Assembly: GCA_963971225.1 (NCBI GenBank)
Contig: OZ020267.1
Location: forward strand, 152,077,920 to 152,141,919
Direction of reading: 5' to 3'
From: Melieria omissa
Taxonomy: Eukaryota; Arthropoda; Insecta; Diptera; Ulidiidae
Length of the DNA stretch: 64,000 nt
Within the stretch, counting starts at the first letter, position 1. The number at the start of each line of letters is the position of its first letter. Positions 59,626 through 64,000 of the stretch are shown piece by piece. Both the position numbers and the translations under genes were made by a program. The notes beneath the pieces are model-generated. The model searched no databases. It was not told the origin of the DNA and saw only the letters and a program-made list of their open reading frames with translations.

Positions 59626-60544
59626 TCAGGTGTACAACTTTGCTTCCGCCGTTTTCCGATAGGTGGCTGTACCGGCTGAGGCTGGTTGAAATACATAGAT
59701 GGTAATGCCTTTAAAGTGAGTGTGGACAGTGCCTAACGAATTGTCATCGCCGTTTCAGTGACAGTTGTTCTTGTTTTCATATTATTCACGCTCGAAAATG
59801 TCCGTTTATGCGCCCAATTCTCGCCATTTGCGGGAAGTTTTACTTTTCTGTTACAATTCGAAAAAAAATGCAGCTGAAGCGCATCGAATGCTCTCACAAA
59901 CTTACGGTGATGCTGCTCTGAGTGAAAGAACGTGTCGGGAGTGGTTTCAACGTTTTAAAAATGGTGATTTCGATGTCGAAGACAAACATGGTGGTGGAAG
60001 AGAAAAAACCTTCAAAGATGAACAACTAGAAGCATTGCTTGATGAAGATTCGTGCCAAACCCAAGAAACCATCACAGGAGATCGCTACCGAACGCAACTG
60101 ATGCGCCTTAGTCGCGCGCTAAAAGAATAGCGGCCACAATATCAAGAGCGACATGACAAAGTCATCCTCCAACACGACAATGCTCGGCCTCACGTCGCAA
60201 AAGTGGTCAAAAAGTACCTGGAAACGCTGAAATGGGAAGTCTTGCCCCACCCGCCGTATTCCCCAGATGTCGCCCCTTCTGACTTCCACCTATTCCGTTC
60301 GATGGCACACGGCCTGGCAGATCAACATTTTCAATCCTTCGAAGAATTGGAAAAATGGATTGCTTCATGGATAGCGTCAAAAGAGGACTCCTTTTTCGAG
60401 CCGGGATCCGAAAATTGCCGGAAAGATGGGAGAAAGTTGTCGCTAGCGACGGACAATACTTTGAATAATACATCTGTAAGCACTTTTTCGCAATAAAGCT
60501 TTTAATTTTGGAAAAAAACGGCGGAAGCAAAGTTGTACGCCTGA
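59626..60544 (+). mobile_element. Defective mariner transposon
   Basis: The 919-bp element is flanked by TA (59624-59625 and 60545-60546). Terminal repeats of 30 bp span 59626-59655 and 60515-60544 with one mismatch; both contain 'tacaactttgcttccgccg'. Full mariners are about 1.3 kb, so roughly 0.37 kb is missing. The good terminal repeats mean it could still be mobilised by a related enzyme elsewhere. The subfamily is probably in the mauritiana/rosa neighbourhood, judged from memory of the protein only. Confidence 0.95.
59798..60468 (+). pseudogene. Broken mariner transposase
   Basis: The product would have been the DD34D transposase that cuts at the mariner ends. The ATG at 59798 starts 'MSVYAPNSRHLREVLLFCY', the N-terminal DNA-binding domain, with 'ERTCREWFQRFKNGDFDVED' following. 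Near 60072 the frame jumps from 'CQTQE' to 'TITGDRY', skipping roughly 120 residues that would hold the second half of the DNA-binding region and the first catalytic Asp ('TGDEKW' motif). A TAG stop follows 'LSRALKE' (60128-60130). The same frame then continues with 'ILQHDNARPHVAK' (second Asp) and 'SPDVAPSDFHLF' (third Asp). Near 60390 a one-base loss in a T run shifts the frame, and the normal C-terminus 'LPERWEKVVASDGQYFE' is read in the next frame to a TAA at 60466-60468. Three independent lesions make it inactive. Confidence 0.93.
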
Positions 60545-61052
60545 TAAGTGCAAATCTTTCCATATTTTAGTGTCCTAACCGTGGACACTAAGAGGTGTAG
60601 AAGAAGAGTTGAGCATAATTCTACTCTAACTTGAAATTAACTGATACGACAGCTTTAGGTATGAACAAATTATCATTCATTAATACAACTTATAGGAAGG
60701 AGAAACATCCAAAAGTTTCGATCGACCTTCAGCTAACAAGAACAGAGGACAAAAAGCTACCCAATAAGTTTTCCATTGAGGCCAATCCAGTTGTCCATAC
60801 CAGCTATTCAGTCCAGGAATGTACAAATAGTTATCCATTGAAAATCATTACTCACAAGTAATGCGTAACACATACATATATCACAGCTATCTTTCTCTAA
60901 ACGAGAATCTTTGGCTAAACGAGAACAATGGGAAAAAAGGTACCCACTAAGTTGTCCAGTTCAGCCCATGGAGGTCCGACATAACTATGAATACAAACAC
61001 GTTCAACAGTTTCTATTCAGATTTCCACCTTCGGCAATGAAAACGAACGTTT
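60545..61052. other. Non-coding spacer
   Basis: AT-rich unique DNA with no recognised gene. Short direct phrases such as 'cgagaatctttggctaaacg' and 'gctacccaataagttttcc' against 'gtacccactaagttgtcc' suggest a small decayed duplication (about 60740-60960). Confidence 0.5.
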
Positions 61053-61056
61053 AACC

Positions 61057-61571
61057 CTTTCGACCCCGAATTTTGCCCTGTGTCTTGATATTAATTTTAG
61101 GTATTTAAATCATGAAATACTTTCCTAAGAAGTGTGCACACTACCTTTGAAGTCGCCACGCCTCTTTGATGGAGTTCTAGAGCTAGTTTACTTTTGAATG
61201 ATTTTAGCTTAAAACGGGTTAAATAAATTTTGTAACAATATTTTTTAATAGCAGAACAACTTTCTAATATTTATGGAAAAATACAAAAATATCACTTTTT
61301 GATTTTATTTAACAATTTTTAAAGAAATAGAATTTTGATCAAACGCGCCCAATTCGTAGACTTCAATTAGAACACAAACTTTTCCTGATATCGCTGCAAA
61401 GTATTGAACATTTTTTTGGAAATAACAGTAAAATTTTTGTTATTTCGTTTGAACTCACTTTTAAAAATATTAATTCGATTAATTAAATAAAACCCATAAA
61501 TCAATCGTAACTTTTGATATAAGATGACAAATAGGTGAAGTTGCTCTCAGGAATCTTTGGGATCAAAAGGA
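61057..61571 (+). mobile_element. TTAA-type MITE family B, copy 3
   Basis: The 515-bp element has the left flank TTAA (61053-61056) and left end CCCTTTCGACCCCGAA. The right end is 'gggatcaaaagga', followed by the decayed flank CAAG. It is collinear with B1 across its length but has unrelated flanks, which fixes the element's boundaries. It keeps the empty family C target at about 61207-61219. It is non-coding. Confidence 0.85.
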
Positions 61572-64000
61572 CAAGTCCCAAAAAAAGTGTTAAATCATGT
61601 CTCTATTTTTGAATCATAATTTCAGTTCCCAAGCCTCACACTATTTAGTCAATATACAAACCACTGAGTCACTGTAGTCGACTTGTGTCAAGTCGAAAAA
61701 TCCTTTGAAACCACCAGCAAAATGTTAGAAATAGGCAACAATTGTCAGTGGCAACAAATTGGCGACTCGACGATTTATTACCGCAGTGACAAATTAGCAA
61801 CATGTCACGAAAACACGTTGTTTTTCAGGACTTTGAAATATCGAATTGATATATTTTGTATTTCAGGGAGATTGATCGCATTTAAAAAATTTGTATTCAT
61901 TCGTCGACGGTTCATTGATCAACAGCATTGATTCAAGCTCAAAACAATGAGAGCAACATTAAATATTTGTATGCAAATGAAATTCCATCCCAACCAAAAC
62001 TGACTCACATTTTATAAATTGATAATTTCCCAAACAATATGATGTATTTAGATATGAAAAAGAATCGTCCAGGCGATAAGAAAACGACTCGTCACGGCGA
62101 GTTGCTTTCGGCGGACGTTTTAGAACGACTGGTGATACGAAATCGATACGCTGGCGATATTACCGGCGATCAATTTGTTGCCGGGGGCGAGTCGTTTTCA
62201 ACAACAAAAATGTCTGGTGGGTATGAACAAATTACAGAGAACCCAAAAAATCAATAGAGAAGCTAATCAGTTTGAATTGGTTTTATTATTTCATTGTTCT
62301 CACTAAAAGTTTAAAGCTCAAACTCATAAATTCGTTGTTGTTTTGCAGCATTTTCCAGACACTCATTGAAATTCTCAGTTAAAAACCCAAATACTAGCAA
62401 CACGTAACTGCCAAAACGTGCGCCAATACGCACCGCAGGATTGCTGGAAATTCCGCCACTAAGAATGAATAACATTCGATGTACTAAGAAATCGAAAAGC
62501 GCAAATTCGAGGCGTTTAACACGGTCGAGCAGTTGCGCAGCGCTGACGTGCGGCGGACGCAGTGACGTGTGCGCGCGTTGTTGTGCCATTTCTTTCGGCA
62601 TAAAAACCGCGCCGCCGCCAACCTTGAATGCCAAATCAGCCCAATAACGCGCATGGCTTGGCTGTTGTTGGCGACGACAATAGGTGGCGCTGTGCATAAT
62701 AATTGCGCGGCCAAATGTCGCACGGCAACATCTGACACAGCAAAAGGCAGCGATGTGGCCGCATCGCGATGCCATGGGAAATGCGCGATGGCAACGACGC
62801 GCATGCGCGGCCCTCAGGCACGCGCAGACATTGCACTTGAAATTGAAATTGATGACCGGCAAGGCGACGAGTTCAAAGCACAACAATTTGCATTGGGCCA
62901 AAAGCAACAACAACAACAATAGCAACAATGGCTCAACGATGTGCGCATACCAAATGATGAGGCGGTGTGGGCGTACGTTTTATCATTGAAATTATTATTA
63001 TTTCAAATTTTATTTGATGCGAAGAAAATGCGCACAACATGAAAAACGACCGTTTCGCAGACTTTTATGGCAGCATAAAGTCGAAAATGTTGGCATTTTT
63101 ATGCCAAGTAGTGTTCGAAAAATAGTGAACACTCGCTCTCTCGCTTGCTCAGTGTTGAGCTCCTCTTCGGTTGCATGGCGAAATGTGCTGTGTTACGGCG
63201 AAAAGACAAAACAAGTCGTAAAGTTCTGGCCAGACTGTTGAGTGCATTTTATTGCATTGTATTTTCGGCAATGGCCAGCAACAACAACAACAATAACAAG
63301 GACAGCAAGAATGGTAGCCATAGCGTTGAGTGAAATTCAGCTGAAATATTTTGCAATTGCTGCAGTGCTGGCGAATTGCGTACAACAGCAACAAATCAGC
63401 AGTGAGCTGGTCAGAAGGAGGGAAATAGAAAATAGAAGCGCGCAGGATGTGTTAGCCGCTTCCCGGCAAATCGCTTCGTGGTCAAATGCAAAAAAGTTCG
63501 CCTGAGTTTGGGCCAATCGGACATGTTGGGAATTTTTGCAATGGACCCAAAACAAGAGGAACGAAGGCTTGCAAAACCTGCGCAGATTTGCTTGCGAGTG
63601 CGGAATTTAAACGAAATGCAAACACGTGGCTACTGTATGGACAGCGTGAGCAGCATTCAGGGTTTTCCGAACCCGAGCAGTAAGCTCTCCTTTCTGGCAC
63701 TTAGCTGCCGCCGTAGCTGCAGTTACAATTGCTGTCGATTGACTGCAGTTCAGCAGCAAAGTGAGGTTAGTTTGGCCCAATGGCTGCCATTACTTGGAAT
63801 GCTCGGTTGTACATGGCCCACTACACCCCACCCCCGCACCTGACCCTTGCCATATGCAAAGAATGATGCGCCAGTCGAGGGAAAAGTGCAAGTCGGCAAA
63901 ACGATGGCGAACCGCTCCGTGTTTGCAACATTTTTGCATTTTGTAAAACATTTCGTGGTGCGCTCGCATTGTTGTTATTGTGCTGGTGTATCGACACAAA
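61572..64000. other. Non-coding spacer to window end
   Basis: No gene was recognised. An 11-bp inverted pair 'aaaacgactcg' and its complement (about 62081-62091 and 62189-62199) brackets about 97 bp. CAA runs lie at 62908-62925 and 63280-63299. TTTATGG and CATAAA motifs cluster at 63064-63111. The overlapping frames at 62.3-62.9 and 63.4-63.9 kb show no conserved motif. Confidence 0.5.

Noticed and set aside
62039..62257. 72-codon frame starting with consecutive ATGs
   Set aside because: The composition is plausible, but it contains an inverted repeat and matches nothing recognisable, so I leave it as spacer.
1..64000. CRISPR array, bacterial operons, phage or viral genes
   Set aside because: None seen. 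The window is eukaryotic, and its repeats are satellites and transposons without regular spacers.

Overview
This window looks like non-coding DNA from a higher fly, most likely a tephritid fruit fly. The evidence is the mixture of AT-rich spacer with CAA/CAG/GTT ('opa-like') trinucleotide runs, many CA/GT microsatellites, short Hox/POU-type motifs, and insect-type transposons. One SINE-like element also has a body I associate from memory with tephritid genomes. There is no bacterial or viral organisation. No host protein-coding gene could be recognised on either strand. Nearly all long open frames are low-complexity shadows of microsatellites or of CAA/GTT-rich DNA, and overlapping frames stay open together. 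I therefore read the window as intergenic DNA or a very large intron, with possible enhancers and one possible untranslated or alternative exon block at about 29.3-30.2 kb.

The supportable content is a dense, datable set of mobile elements. An apparently intact Tc1-like transposon (47000-48633, TA duplication, DD34E transposase 47334-48338) is the only well-supported protein gene. A mariner (59626-60544) is dead: it has a large internal deletion, an in-frame stop and a terminal frameshift. Several TTAA-flanked piggyBac-type MITEs begin with CCCT (12349-12867, 35431-35666, 39595-40717, 43448-43952, 57262-57483, 61057-61571). One 622-bp MITE (39753-40374) is nested inside another, and two homologous empty sites are present in the same window. 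A pogo-like MITE (11837-12074) sits in a minisatellite, and a 705-bp fold-back element (3040-3744) sits in an AT-rich satellite. A tRNA-derived SINE (53582-54047) has a 15-bp target-site duplication. Its tail matches the 3' ends of LINE fragments at 35.2, 36.2 and 57.8 kb.

Layout: 0-2.9 kb spacer; 2.9-4.6 kb AT satellite with the fold-back insertion; 4.6-11.3 kb spacer with a 139-bp duplication; 11.3-12.9 kb minisatellite plus two MITEs; 12.9-22.5 kb spacer; 22.5-24.1 kb TC-rich satellite with a 200-N assembly gap; 24.1-29.3 kb AT-rich spacer; 29.3-30.2 kb GC/CAG-rich block; 33.7-36.3 kb tandem repeats, LINE remnants and a MITE; 39.2-44.4 kb a large inverted duplication around a 2.7-kb spacer; 47.0-48.6 kb the Tc1 element; 51.5-54.1 kb two opposed pentanucleotide microsatellites and the SINE; 57-58.6 kb MITE and LINE debris; about 59.0-59.2 kb a candidate enhancer; 59.6-60.5 kb mariner; 61.1-61.6 kb a MITE; then spacer to the end.
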